Assembly: GCF_039541075.1 (NCBI RefSeq)
Contig: NZ_BAABFN010000001.1
Coordinates: forward strand, 1,054,001 to 1,118,000
Reading direction: 5' to 3'
DNA from: Compostibacter hankyongensis
GTDB lineage: Bacteria > Bacteroidota > Bacteroidia > Chitinophagales > Chitinophagaceae
Length of the DNA: 64,000 nt
Below are positions 43,133-51,764 of the stretch, one piece after another; the stretch's first letter is position 1; each line of letters opens with the position of its first letter. A program made the translations under genes and the position numbers. The notes beneath the pieces are model-generated. The model did no database searches, was not told the DNA's origin, and was given only the letters and a program-made list of their open reading frames with translations.

Positions 43133-43789
43133 ATGAACTCCAGGTTACTGTCCATCCTGTTTGTCTCCGCCGCCCTGGCATTTGCCGGCTGTAAAAAAGA
43201 CAATAACAGCCCCCGCACCCATATCCTGCTGCAGGATCATTTCGACGACAATACCAACGGCTGGCAAACCGGCTCTCTGATCCCCGGAAAGCTCTCTGCA
43301 GAGATCAAGGATGGGAAATACCGCATCAATTCAAAAGATTCTTCCTATAATTATTTTCTGACGCTTCAGGATAACCCTTTCAGCGGAGAAAGCGCCACCG
43401 TCCGCGGCATTGAGGCCTCCTTCCGGCATGTATCCGGCGAAAAGGACGATGAGATGGGCTTTGTCTTTAACGTCGAAGGCGATTATGAATTTTACAACGA
43501 GTTTCTCATCAGCGATTACGGGGATTTTTCCATCTGGTCGGAGAGCGGGGATATCGTTAACTGGACCGATGCCCCCTCCGTGAAGGTGGGAGGCGTGAAT
43601 GTTTTGCGCATAGAGAACCAGGGCGATCAGTATGATTTTTTTATAAACGGCAAAAAGGTGGCCAGCGAAACGATCTCCAATACCGCGCTGGGCCCCTTTG
43701 GATTTGACATCTATGCTGCGCCCCATGCGGCGAGTCAGCAGGGCTCTGCCGTTTTGGAAGTGGATGACCTGAAGGCATATACCCGCTGA
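43133..43789 (+). CDS. Lipoprotein with concanavalin-like jelly-roll domain
   Basis: The 218-residue protein has a lipoprotein signal (FVSAALAFAGC) followed by KKDNNS. A single beta-rich domain begins LLQDHFDDNTNGWQTG and ends VLEVDDLKAYTR. This pattern (D-F-x-D-x-x-N-G-W ... G-K-Y) is seen in LamG/DUF1080-type carbohydrate- or ligand-binding jelly rolls. No catalytic residues can be pointed to. It is the first gene of the block lying between eboB and eboC and has its own promoter-like box. Confidence 0.6.
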   Translation: MNSRLLSILFVSAALAFAGCKKDNNSPRTHILLQDHFDDNTNGWQTGSLIPGKLSAEIKDGKYRINSKDSSYNYFLTLQDNPFSGESATVRGIEASFRHVSGEKDDEMGFVFNVEGDYEFYNEFLISDYGDFSIWSESGDIVNWTDAPSVKVGGVNVLRIENQGDQYDFFINGKKVASETISNTALGPFGFDIYAAPHAASQQGSAVLEVDDLKAYTR

Positions 43790-43833
43790 GCATGGCGGTA
43801 GGCGCTCCGGTAGGAACTTTTTCTTTTTAGCCC

Positions 43834-43841
43834 TATCTTTA
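43834..43841 (+). promoter_or_regulatory. Promoter-like element before the SMP-30 gene
   Basis: TATCTTTA, a variant of TAnnTTTG, 15 bp before the ATG at 43857. The same word is used before the MFS gene at 23330. Confidence 0.35.
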
Positions 43842-43856
43842 GGACAAACACCGAAG

Positions 43857-44780
43857 ATGAATAAAATAAAGATACGCAAAGCCGGCCTCGTCCTGCTGAT
43901 GGCCCTGGCCGCTGCCGGCAGCAGCTCGGGCCAGTATGCGGCGGGAGGCAATACCGCCGCGGGACCTGTTGCGGATACTCCCCTCCGGCTGATCTCAAAG
44001 CAATTTTCCTTTACAGAAGGCCCGGCAGTGGATAAGCAGGGCAACATTTTTTTTACCGACCAGCCCAACAATAAGATATGGAAGTACGGAACAGACGGCA
44101 AGCTGTCCGTTTTCCTGGATACGGCCGGCCGTTCCAACGGCACCTATTTTGATGCCCGGGGCAACCTCATCACCTGCGCCGACCAGTACGACCAGCTTTG
44201 GTCTGTCAGCCCCGCCGGAAAGGTAAGCGTGCTGGTAAAGGACTTCCGGGGCGCGCGGCTGAACGGTCCCAACGATCTGTGGATCGATCCCGGCGGTGGT
44301 ATTTACTTCACCGATCCCTACTATCAGCGCGATTACTGGAAACGCACCCAGCCCGAGCTGAAAAAGGAATGTGTTTATTATCTGTCTCCGGGCAGCTCAA
44401 AGCCCCGTGTGGTGGCTGACGATCTGGAGAAGCCCAACGGCATCGTAGGGTCGCCCGACGGCCAGTACCTGTATGTGGCCGATATAAAAGCCGGCAAAAC
44501 CTACCGGTACCGGATTACCCGGGGCGGCAAGCTGGCCTATAAGCAGCTTTTTGTCAGCCAGGGCTCCGACGGCATTACGCTGGATAAGGCCGGTAACCTC
44601 TATATCACCGGCAAAGGAGTGACCATTTACGATCCGGCCGGTACCAAGATCGGGCATATCGACGTACCGGAAGACTGGACGGCAAACGTCTGTTTCGGAG
44701 GTGAACGGCGAAACCAGCTGTTCATCACCGCCGGCAAAGCCATTTACATCCAGCCCATGCGGGTCATCGGTGTAGAGTAA
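43857..44780 (+). CDS. Exported SMP-30/gluconolactonase family protein
   Basis: The 307-residue protein has a signal peptide and a six-bladed propeller with the metal-binding residues of SMP-30/gluconolactonases: Glu in FTEGPAVDKQGN, Asn in RLNGPNDLWID, Asn in EKPNGIVGSPDG and Asp in SDGITLDKAGN. It would open sugar lactones, such as products of a sugar dehydrogenase, in the periplasm. It lies within the block between eboB and eboC. A functional link to the sugar-oxidation locus at 23-33 kb is possible but unproven. Confidence 0.85.
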   Translation: MNKIKIRKAGLVLLMALAAAGSSSGQYAAGGNTAAGPVADTPLRLISKQFSFTEGPAVDKQGNIFFTDQPNNKIWKYGTDGKLSVFLDTAGRSNGTYFDARGNLITCADQYDQLWSVSPAGKVSVLVKDFRGARLNGPNDLWIDPGGGIYFTDPYYQRDYWKRTQPELKKECVYYLSPGSSKPRVVADDLEKPNGIVGSPDGQYLYVADIKAGKTYRYRITRGGKLAYKQLFVSQGSDGITLDKAGNLYITGKGVTIYDPAGTKIGHIDVPEDWTANVCFGGERRNQLFITAGKAIYIQPMRVIGVE

Positions 44781-44940
44781 ATCTTCCGTTATTTTAGTGT
44801 TATGGCTCGCTCCGGGCCGCCCGCCGGGGGGGGAGGTGTGTATCCGTTTCCGGTATCTGCGTATAGCCGGATGCGTTGTAGCGGTCCTCCTGTGGACCTT
44901 GCTTGCGCATTTGATAAAAAAGCCCTACTTTTCGAGCACT

Positions 44941-47481
44941 ATGGATACAAGAAGAGAGTTTCTCAAAAAAGCCGCCCTGCTTTCGGGCGCTGCCGGGCTG
45001 GCCAGTGTGCTCCCCGAATCCATTCAACGAGCCTTTGCCATTGACCCGCCGCCGGGCAGCACCTATCAGGATGCGGAGCACGTGGTGATCCTGATGCAGG
45101 AAAACCGCTCTTTTGATCACTGTTTCGGTACCCTGCAGGGCGTGCGCGGCTTTAATGACCCGCGGGCCGTTACCCTGCCGGATAAAAACCTCGTCTGGCT
45201 GCAGACCAATGCCGCCGGCAAAACCTACGCTCCTTTCCGCTTTGATATCCGCGATACCAAGATCACCTGGATGGGCTCTATCCCGCATTCCCGCGCCAGC
45301 CAGGTGGATGCCAATAACGGCGGGCGTTACGACGGATGGCTGGAAGCCAAGCGCTCGGGCAACAGGAAGTATGCCGACATGCCGCTGACGCTGGGGCATT
45401 ATACCCGGGAGGACCTGCCGTTTAACTATGCCCTGGCCGATGCCTTTACGGTCTGCGATCAGAACTTCTCTTCCGGGATGACCAGCACCTGGCCCAACCG
45501 CCTGTTTTTCTGGTCAGGCGCCATACGCGACCAGGAGCCGGGCTACACCCGGGCTTTCATCCGGAATGATCTGCCCTATGGCGTAGGAAAGTGGAAGACC
45601 TTCCCCGAGCGTCTCGAGGAAAACGGCATATCCTGGCGTGTGTATCAGAACGATGTTACCTGCGGGGGCGGATTTACCGGGGAGGAGCGGAGCTGGCTGT
45701 CCAATTTCGGCTGCAACCCGCTGGAGCTTTTTTCGGCTTATCAGGTCAGGTTTTCCTCCCGCTACGTGCAGAGCCTGAAAAAACAAACGGAAACCCTTCC
45801 GCAGGAGATTGCCGCGCTCGAGAAAAAGCTGCCTTCCGCCGGCGCATCCGCAGCCAAGCTGCGGAAGGAGCTGGAAAAGAAAAAAGAAGTGCTGGCCCGC
45901 GCCCGGCAGGAGCTGAGTAAATGGAGCCGCGAAAGTTTTGAAAAGCTGTCGCCCCGCGAGAAAAGTCTCTATGAGCGCGCCTTTACCATCAACTCGAATG
46001 ATCCTTATTATCGCGAGATCACCCACCTCAGCTACCGGGATGGAAATACCGCTCGACAGGTGACCATACCCAAGGGGGATGTGCTGCACCAGTTTCGCGA
46101 CGACGTCAACAAGGGCCGCCTGCCTGCCGTATCCTGGCTGGTGGGGCCGGCCAATTTCTCGGACCATCCCAGCACACCCTGGTACGGGGCCTGGTATGTC
46201 TCGGAAATACTGGATATCCTGACCAAAAATCCCGAGGTATGGAAAAAAACCATTTTTATTCTTACCTATGATGAAAACGACGGTTATTTTGATCATATAC
46301 CTCCCTTTGTAGCGCCGGATCCGAAAAATCCGGAAACAGGCAAATGCTCTTCCGGCATCGATACCGCGGTGGAATATATCCGGCGCGACCGGGAGCTGGA
46401 GGAAGGGATCTCCAAAAAGGCCGCCCGCGAAGGCCCTTCCGGGCTGGGCTACCGGGTGCCGATGGTCATCGCTTCGCCCTGGAGCCGGGGCGGACGGGTC
46501 TGCTCCCAGGTATTTGATCATACCTCCACCCTGCAGTTCCTCGAAAAATTCTTTAGTAAAAAACTGAACAAGGATATCCGGGAAACCAATATCAGCCGTT
46601 GGCGGCGGACGGTGACGGGCGACCTGACCACCGCCTTTCTGCCTTATCACGGCGAAAAGATAAAACCCCTGCCTTTCCTGGAGAAAAATGCATTTATCGA
46701 AAGCATTTACAATGCCCAGTTCAAGAAAGAGCCCACTTTCAGGCCGCTGTCGGAAAGCGAGATCGCCCGGATCAACCGGAACCCCGCCGCCGAGCCGCTG
46801 ATGCCCAAGCAGGAGCCCGGGATACGCGTGTCCTGCGCGCTGCCTTATGAGCTGTACGCGGATGGACAGCTGAGTCCCGACAAGAAAAATTTCACCCTGG
46901 AAATGGAAGCGGGAAACCGGCTTTTTGGGGAGGCCTCGGCCGGTTCTCCTTTCAATGTTCACCTGCCGGGAAAATATGCCAATAGTAAAGGCGTTCTGGA
47001 AAATGTGGGAAGCCGTTCCTATGCCGTAGCCGCCGGGGACAGCCTCAGCGATGCCTGGCCCCTGCAGTCCTTCGAAAACGGTATCTATCATCTCCGGGTA
47101 TATGGCCCCAACGGGTTCTTCCGGGAATACCGGGGCAGCGCTGCCGACCCGCTGCTAAAAGTAGCGTGCCGTTACGGACAGGAGCCGGGCAGGACGCCGA
47201 CCGCCCATATCGTGCTCAGCCTGACCAACCTGGACCCGGCAAAGGCCTGTACGGTGGAAATCACCGACCATGGCTATGGCCGCCCTCCGGTAAGAAGAAC
47301 CATACCCGCGGGTTCCGGACAGGCGGAGGCCATCACCCTGGACCTGAAGAAAACCTATGGCTGGTATGATTTCAGCCTGCGGGTCAGCGGGGACAGTGTT
47401 TTTGAAAAACGCTATGCCGGACGGGTGGAAACCGGTAAGGACAGCTACAGCGATCCGGTGATGGGAAGATCCGCCGGCTAA
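44941..47481 (+). CDS. Phosphocholine-specific phospholipase C (non-hemolytic type)
   Basis: The 846-residue protein begins with a Tat signal (MDTRREFLKKAALLSGAAG) and has the phosphoesterase motifs of the PlcH/PlcN family. These are VVILMQENRSFDHCFGTLQG, FSSGMTSTWPNRLFFWSG, SWLVGPANFSDHPSTP, ILTYDENDGYFDHIPPF and VPMVIASPWSRGG. Two DUF756-like domains form the C-terminal third. It cleaves phosphatidylcholine or sphingomyelin head groups outside the cytoplasm. A frame extends upstream to 44797, but the Tat motif places the start at 44941. Bacteroidota usually lack phosphatidylcholine, so environmental or host lipids are the likely substrate. Confidence 0.9.
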   Translation: MDTRREFLKKAALLSGAAGLASVLPESIQRAFAIDPPPGSTYQDAEHVVILMQENRSFDHCFGTLQGVRGFNDPRAVTLPDKNLVWLQTNAAGKTYAPFRFDIRDTKITWMGSIPHSRASQVDANNGGRYDGWLEAKRSGNRKYADMPLTLGHYTREDLPFNYALADAFTVCDQNFSSGMTSTWPNRLFFWSGAIRDQEPGYTRAFIRNDLPYGVGKWKTFPERLEENGISWRVYQNDVTCGGGFTGEERSWLSNFGCNPLELFSAYQVRFSSRYVQSLKKQTETLPQEIAALEKKLPSAGASAAKLRKELEKKKEVLARARQELSKWSRESFEKLSPREKSLYERAFTINSNDPYYREITHLSYRDGNTARQVTIPKGDVLHQFRDDVNKGRLPAVSWLVGPANFSDHPSTPWYGAWYVSEILDILTKNPEVWKKTIFILTYDENDGYFDHIPPFVAPDPKNPETGKCSSGIDTAVEYIRRDRELEEGISKKAAREGPSGLGYRVPMVIASPWSRGGRVCSQVFDHTSTLQFLEKFFSKKLNKDIRETNISRWRRTVTGDLTTAFLPYHGEKIKPLPFLEKNAFIESIYNAQFKKEPTFRPLSESEIARINRNPAAEPLMPKQEPGIRVSCALPYELYADGQLSPDKKNFTLEMEAGNRLFGEASAGSPFNVHLPGKYANSKGVLENVGSRSYAVAAGDSLSDAWPLQSFENGIYHLRVYGPNGFFREYRGSAADPLLKVACRYGQEPGRTPTAHIVLSLTNLDPAKACTVEITDHGYGRPPVRRTIPAGSGQAEAITLDLKKTYGWYDFSLRVSGDSVFEKRYAGRVETGKDSYSDPVMGRSAG

Positions 47482-47672
47482 GGCGCTGTCCCGCCCGCTG
47501 CCGATAGGCCCGGCCACTTTAATAAAATTTTAACATATCCCGGGAAAGCTTTTTTCAGCGGACGGGTTAAAAAGCCTATTATTGTTTTGTTTTTACGGCT
47601 TTGCCGCCCGGCGGCATCCCGGATGCAACCCTAATCGACGGCTTTCATTTTATTCATTAAAAACTGTATCTC

Positions 47673-48209
47673 ATGAAAAAATTTTTGTCCTTTGCGGTAG
47701 TTGCGGCGCTGACGCTCGCAGCTTACGGCAGCGCCCGGGCCCAGGGTGGCGGCGATAAATCCAAACGGCCCAGCCCCCCTGCCAAGGTAACCCAGACCAT
47801 TTCCAGCGGAGCTACCATTACGATAGACTACAGCCAGCCCGCCATCAAAGGCCGTACCATCGGCAAGGACCTCGAGCCGATGCCCGGAAAGGTATGGCGC
47901 GCGGGTGCCAACGAAGCCACCATCTTTGAAACCGACAAAGCGGTGAAGGTCGAAGGCAAGTCGCTGCCTGCAGGAAAATACTCCTTTTTTGTGCTGGATA
48001 ACGGGAACGACTGGACGCTTATCTTCAACAAGAACTGGAAGATCTGGGGCACCGAATATGAGAAAAACAAGAGCGCCGATGTCCTGAAGGTGAACGTGGA
48101 CAAGCAACAGGCCGCTTCCTCCCCCGAAAGACTGACCTATACCATCAGCAAAAGCGGAGATATAGCCCTGCTCTGGGGGCCGCTGAACATAGGCTTTAAT
48201 GTTAAATAA
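47673..48209 (+). CDS. Exported DUF2911 protein
   Basis: The 178-residue protein has a signal peptide (cleavage near ARAQ) and a DUF2911 domain. Recognisable parts are ITIDYSQPAIKGRTIGKDL, GKVWRAGANEATIFETD, LPAGKYSFFVLD, WTLIFNKNWKIWGTEYEK and a final IALLWGPLNIGFNV. The function of the family is unknown. It is the last gene of the block splitting the ebo cluster and is followed by a strong terminator. 191 bp separate it from the phospholipase gene, so it may have its own promoter, though no clear box is seen. Confidence 0.85.
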   Translation: MKKFLSFAVVAALTLAAYGSARAQGGGDKSKRPSPPAKVTQTISSGATITIDYSQPAIKGRTIGKDLEPMPGKVWRAGANEATIFETDKAVKVEGKSLPAGKYSFFVLDNGNDWTLIFNKNWKIWGTEYEKNKSADVLKVNVDKQQAASSPERLTYTISKSGDIALLWGPLNIGFNVK

Positions 48210-48255
48210 TGCTGCTCTTCCGCCACAGGCGGGGACGGTAACCATGCCCGAAACG

Positions 48256-48287
48256 GCCGCGTGAGCAAAACACGCGGCTGTTTTTTT
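48256..48287 (+). terminator. Rho-independent terminator closing the inserted block
   Basis: A perfect 8-bp stem, GCCGCGTG and CACGCGGC, around AGCAAAA, followed by TG and TTTTTTT. It lies 47 bp after the DUF2911 stop and 47 bp before eboC. Confidence 0.9.
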
Positions 48288-48319
48288 GCAGTATGCTTCA
48301 CATCCTGCGTCAGGCTGAT

Positions 48320-48327
48320 TATTTTTG
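48320..48327 (+). promoter_or_regulatory. -7 element of eboC, leaderless layout
   Basis: TATTTTTG is an exact TAnnTTTG match ending 6 bp before the eboC ATG (48334). Transcription would start at or next to the start codon. The -33 region is weak. Confidence 0.55.
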
Positions 48328-48333
48328 CAACCT

Positions 48334-49224
48334 ATGCAGAAAGCGTATGCTTACCTTCAGCTGATGCGGCCGGCCAACCAGCTGACCGCCATATCGGATA
48401 TATGGGCCGGGGCCGCCATTGCGGGCTGCTTTGCCCCGGAACAGTGGAGTGCGGCTATGATGGGCAAGGTAGGCTGGCTCAGCCTGGCCGCGTTCTGCCT
48501 GTATGGCGGCGGGGTGGTCTTTAACGATGTTTTTGATGCCGGGCTGGACAGGGTGGAGCGGCCGGAACGGGCTATCCCCAGCGGCAGGGTTTCGCTGGGA
48601 AGCGCGGTGATCCTGGGCCTGGTGCTGCTGGCGTTGGGCATGGCAGCGGCGCTGCAGGTGGGTTTGCAGAGCGGGGTGCTGGGCTTTGCCATCGTGCTGG
48701 CGGCGCTTACCTACGATAAATGGGGTAAGCACTATACGCTGGCCGGTCCCCTGAACATGGGCCTGTGCCGCGGGTTGGATCTTTTGCTTGGCATGAGCAT
48801 GCTGCCTTTCCTGCACATCGGGTTGTGGGGAATCGCTGCCGTGCCGGTCGTATATATCGCCGCTGTTACGATGATCAGCCGTGGCGAGGTGCACGGCGGT
48901 TCCCGCGCCACGCTGTATGGCGCAGCGCTGCTGTATGTGCTGGTGCTGCTGGCCCTCCTGTTCTTTGCCTTTCACCGGGAAGAGCTCCTGATCGCCCTGC
49001 CGTTCCTGCTGGCCTTTGGTGTGATGATCTTCGTCCCGCTGACGGGAGCGGTGCGCGAGCCGGCCGGACCCCGGATCGGGAAGGCCGTGAAGGCCGGCGT
49101 ACTCGCCCTCATCCTCATGAACGCTTCCTGGGTAGCGGCTTCGGGCAGCCTGCCCGCCGCCCTGCTTACCGTGCTGCTCCTGCCGCTGTCGCTGTGGGTG
49201 GCGCGGCTTTTTGCGGTCACCTGA
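48334..49224 (+). CDS. eboC: EboC, UbiA-like prenyltransferase
   Basis: The 296-residue integral membrane protein has the UbiA prenyltransferase motifs. The first Asp-rich site is VVFNDVFDAGLDRVERPERA, with the typical ...RP.RAIPSG ending, and a second YDKWGK motif follows. The N-terminus (MQKAYAYLQLMRPANQLTAI) fits EboC proteins. It probably transfers a prenyl or similar group to a small aromatic metabolite. The ATG at 48334 is used, since a TTG nine bases upstream lies inside the promoter box. It starts a second ebo transcription unit after a terminator. Confidence 0.88.
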   Translation: MQKAYAYLQLMRPANQLTAISDIWAGAAIAGCFAPEQWSAAMMGKVGWLSLAAFCLYGGGVVFNDVFDAGLDRVERPERAIPSGRVSLGSAVILGLVLLALGMAAALQVGLQSGVLGFAIVLAALTYDKWGKHYTLAGPLNMGLCRGLDLLLGMSMLPFLHIGLWGIAAVPVVYIAAVTMISRGEVHGGSRATLYGAALLYVLVLLALLFFAFHREELLIALPFLLAFGVMIFVPLTGAVREPAGPRIGKAVKAGVLALILMNASWVAASGSLPAALLTVLLLPLSLWVARLFAVT

Positions 49225-49299
49225 CAACTGCCGTACCCGCCGGTCACGAAGCCACACGGCCGGTCTTCAATTTCCGGGGACGAAAAAGGGTAAATTCCG

Positions 49300-49307
49300 T
49301 ACATTTA
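49300..49307 (+). promoter_or_regulatory. Promoter-like element at eboD
   Basis: TACATTTA resembles TAnnTTTG and ends 5 bp before the eboD ATG (49313), the same close spacing as for eboC. Confidence 0.35.
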
Positions 49308-49312
49308 GCCGC

Positions 49313-50512
49313 ATGGAAAACAGGGTTGATAGTATGGCAACAGGCATTACGGTATCAGAAAGGATATTACAACAGGAATTCACTGTCCGGTACCGGTATC
49401 CGGTCTTTTTTACCCAGCATATATTTGATCCCGCCAACGCCTGCCTCCGGCGCTTTCTGGAAGGGGATGCCGGCGCCGCCGGCCGGAAGGTGCTGTGCGT
49501 GCTCGACGGGGGCATGCTCGCCCATCATCCGGGACTGGAAGAGACGATTGCGGCCTATCTGGAAAACATACCGGGCATCCGCCCGGCCCCCGTTATGCCG
49601 GTGCTGCCCGGCGGGGAGCAGGTCAAAAATGACCCCGCCTTTTATGAGGCGGTAGTGACGGCTGTGGAAAAGCACGGCATCGACCGGCATTCCTGGTTGC
49701 TGGCCGTAGGCGGCGGCTCCCTGCTGGATATGGCAGGATATGCCGCTGCAGTGGCCCACCGCGGGATCCGGCATATCCGTATCCCCACGACCGTTTTATC
49801 CCAGAACGATTCCGGGGTAGGCGTCAAGAACGGCATCAATTGCTTCGGCAAGAAAAACTTCCTGGGCACCTTTGCTCCGCCCGCGGCAGTCTTCAACGAC
49901 GGCGCATTCCTGTCTACATTGTCCATGCGGGACTGGCGCTCAGGCATCGCCGAAGCCGTGAAGGTGGCGCTGATCCGGGACCCCGATTTCTTCAGCTGGC
50001 TGGAAGCGCATGCGGATGCGCTGGTACAGCGCGACGAGACGGCTATGGCCGGGCTGGTATACCGCTGCGCCCAGCTTCACCTCGAACATATTGCCGGGGG
50101 AGACCCCTTCGAAAAAGGCGCTTCCCGCCCCCTCGACTACGGGCACTGGAGCGCGCATAAGCTGGAGCAGCTCACCGCCTTCTCGCTGCGGCATGGTGAG
50201 GCGGTAGCCATCGGGATGATGCTCGATGTGGTCTATGCCCGCCTCAGCGGGATGCTGGCCTCTGCCGACGAACAGCGCATTTTTGACCTGATGAGGCGGC
50301 TGGGCTTTTCATGGTACCATCCTGCACTCGAAGACCCGGCCTTGCTCCAGGGCCTGGAAGAATTCCGGGAACACCTCGGCGGGATGCTCACCATCCTGCT
50401 GCTCCGCGGCATCGGCCGGGGAGAGGATGTGCATACCATGGATACGGCCAGGATAAAAGAGGCAATACAGCTGCTCAGGACAGGAGATAACGGACACTTC
50501 GCCGCAGACTGA
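49313..50512 (+). CDS. eboD: EboD, 3-dehydroquinate synthase-like sugar phosphate cyclase
   Basis: The 399-residue protein shows the NAD and metal sites of the dehydroquinate synthase superfamily. Visible are PGGEQVKND, VGGGSLLDMAGYAAAVAHRG, IPTTVLSQNDSGVGVKNGIN, Glu in IAEAVKVALI, His in DYGHWSAHKLE and His in LRHGEAVAIGMM. EboD proteins form a branch distinct from AroB and probably make or act on a cyclitol or another sugar-phosphate-derived ring. A second candidate start is Met at 49334, which would lose seven residues. The upstream frame to 49211 lies in intergenic DNA. It is followed by eboE after 28 bp. Confidence 0.88.
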   Translation: MENRVDSMATGITVSERILQQEFTVRYRYPVFFTQHIFDPANACLRRFLEGDAGAAGRKVLCVLDGGMLAHHPGLEETIAAYLENIPGIRPAPVMPVLPGGEQVKNDPAFYEAVVTAVEKHGIDRHSWLLAVGGGSLLDMAGYAAAVAHRGIRHIRIPTTVLSQNDSGVGVKNGINCFGKKNFLGTFAPPAAVFNDGAFLSTLSMRDWRSGIAEAVKVALIRDPDFFSWLEAHADALVQRDETAMAGLVYRCAQLHLEHIAGGDPFEKGASRPLDYGHWSAHKLEQLTAFSLRHGEAVAIGMMLDVVYARLSGMLASADEQRIFDLMRRLGFSWYHPALEDPALLQGLEEFREHLGGMLTILLLRGIGRGEDVHTMDTARIKEAIQLLRTGDNGHFAAD

Positions 50513-50540
50513 CGAACCGCTAAAACAGAAGCGCTTACAG

Positions 50541-51758
50541 ATGAAAACCGGTATCGGAACGCTGACTTATTGTACCAATATTCACCCGGGGGAAACCTGG
50601 GCCGAGCACTTTGCCGCATTGCAGGAACATATTCCCGCCGTGCGGAAGCAGCTGGGCGCCGATGGCTCCTTCGGCATCGGACTGCGTCTCTCCAACAAGG
50701 CCAGCCTGGCCCTGGACAAGGCGGAACAGCTTTCCGCGTTTAAGGACTGGCTGCAGGAAAACGATGCTTATGTCTTTACCCTGAACGGCTTCCCTTACGG
50801 GAGCTTTCACCGCACCCGGGTGAAAGACCAGGTGCATGCTCCAGACTGGACCACCAACGAGCGGCTCCAGTATACCCTGCGGCTGTTCCGCATACTGGCG
50901 GCCCTGCTGCCCGAAGGTATGGAGGGCAGCCTGTCTACCTCACCCCTTTCGTACCGCTACTGGCATCCGGAGGAAGAGCGGCGCGCGCTTCGCGAAAAAG
51001 CTACCTGGAACATGCTGCAGGTCGTGGAGCAGCTGGCGCGGGTATACCGCGGAAGCGGAATCCTGCTTCACCTCGACGTGGAGCCGGAGCCCGACGGCTT
51101 GTTGGACAACGGCAGCGAGTTCATCGCCTGGTATCTCCAGGAACTGCTGCCCGCAGGTATCCCCCTGCTGTCCGATAAGCTGGACATAACCGCCGCAGAA
51201 GCGGAGCAGGTAATAAAAACCCATCTGCAGCTTTGCTATGATGTCTGTCATTTTGCCGTCGGTTATGAAGATGCGGACGAAATACTCCGGCAGCTGAAGA
51301 TACAGGGCATCCGCATCGGAAAGATACAGCTCAGCGCTGCGCTGAAAAGTGCGCTTCCCCACGGTGATGCCGAACGAGAAAAGACGGCCGTCGCTTTCCG
51401 CCGCTTTAATGAATCCACTTATCTTCATCAGGTGGTAGCGCGGTGCGGCAACGGACGGCTGATCCGGTACCGCGATCTGCCCGAAGCCCTGCAGGAAATC
51501 AGGGACACCCCGGCGGAAGAATGGCGTGCGCATTTTCATGTGCCGCTGTTTGTAAGCGATTTCGGCCTGCTGCAGTCCACCCGCAATGAGGTGGCTGAAA
51601 TGCTGCGCCGGGCGCAGCAGGATACGCTCACCCGTCATTTTGAAGTGGAAACCTATACCTGGGAGGTGCTGCCTTCCGATCTGCAGCTGCCGCTGCCGGC
51701 TTCCATAGCCCGGGAGCTGCAATGGGTACTGGATACATTAAACAATACAACCGGTTAA
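50541..51758 (+). CDS. eboE: EboE, TIM-barrel 'metabolite traffic' protein
   Basis: The 405-residue protein resembles EboE, a xylose-isomerase-like TIM barrel. Features are LTYCTNIHPGETWAEHFAAL at the start, the TLNGFPYGSFH strand, LHLDVEPEPDG (acidic site), CYDVCHFAVGYED (Asp/His site) and HFHVPLF near the end. No activity has been assigned; the name comes from the requirement of the cluster for precursor traffic in scytonemin-producing cyanobacteria. It lies between eboD (28 bp) and eboF (6 bp). Confidence 0.85.
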   Translation: MKTGIGTLTYCTNIHPGETWAEHFAALQEHIPAVRKQLGADGSFGIGLRLSNKASLALDKAEQLSAFKDWLQENDAYVFTLNGFPYGSFHRTRVKDQVHAPDWTTNERLQYTLRLFRILAALLPEGMEGSLSTSPLSYRYWHPEEERRALREKATWNMLQVVEQLARVYRGSGILLHLDVEPEPDGLLDNGSEFIAWYLQELLPAGIPLLSDKLDITAAEAEQVIKTHLQLCYDVCHFAVGYEDADEILRQLKIQGIRIGKIQLSAALKSALPHGDAEREKTAVAFRRFNESTYLHQVVARCGNGRLIRYRDLPEALQEIRDTPAEEWRAHFHVPLFVSDFGLLQSTRNEVAEMLRRAQQDTLTRHFEVETYTWEVLPSDLQLPLPASIARELQWVLDTLNNTTG

Positions 51759-51764
51759 CCGATC

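Noticed and set aside
44797..44940. N-terminal extension of the phospholipase C frame
   Set aside because: The Tat signal begins at 44941; the extension would bury it.
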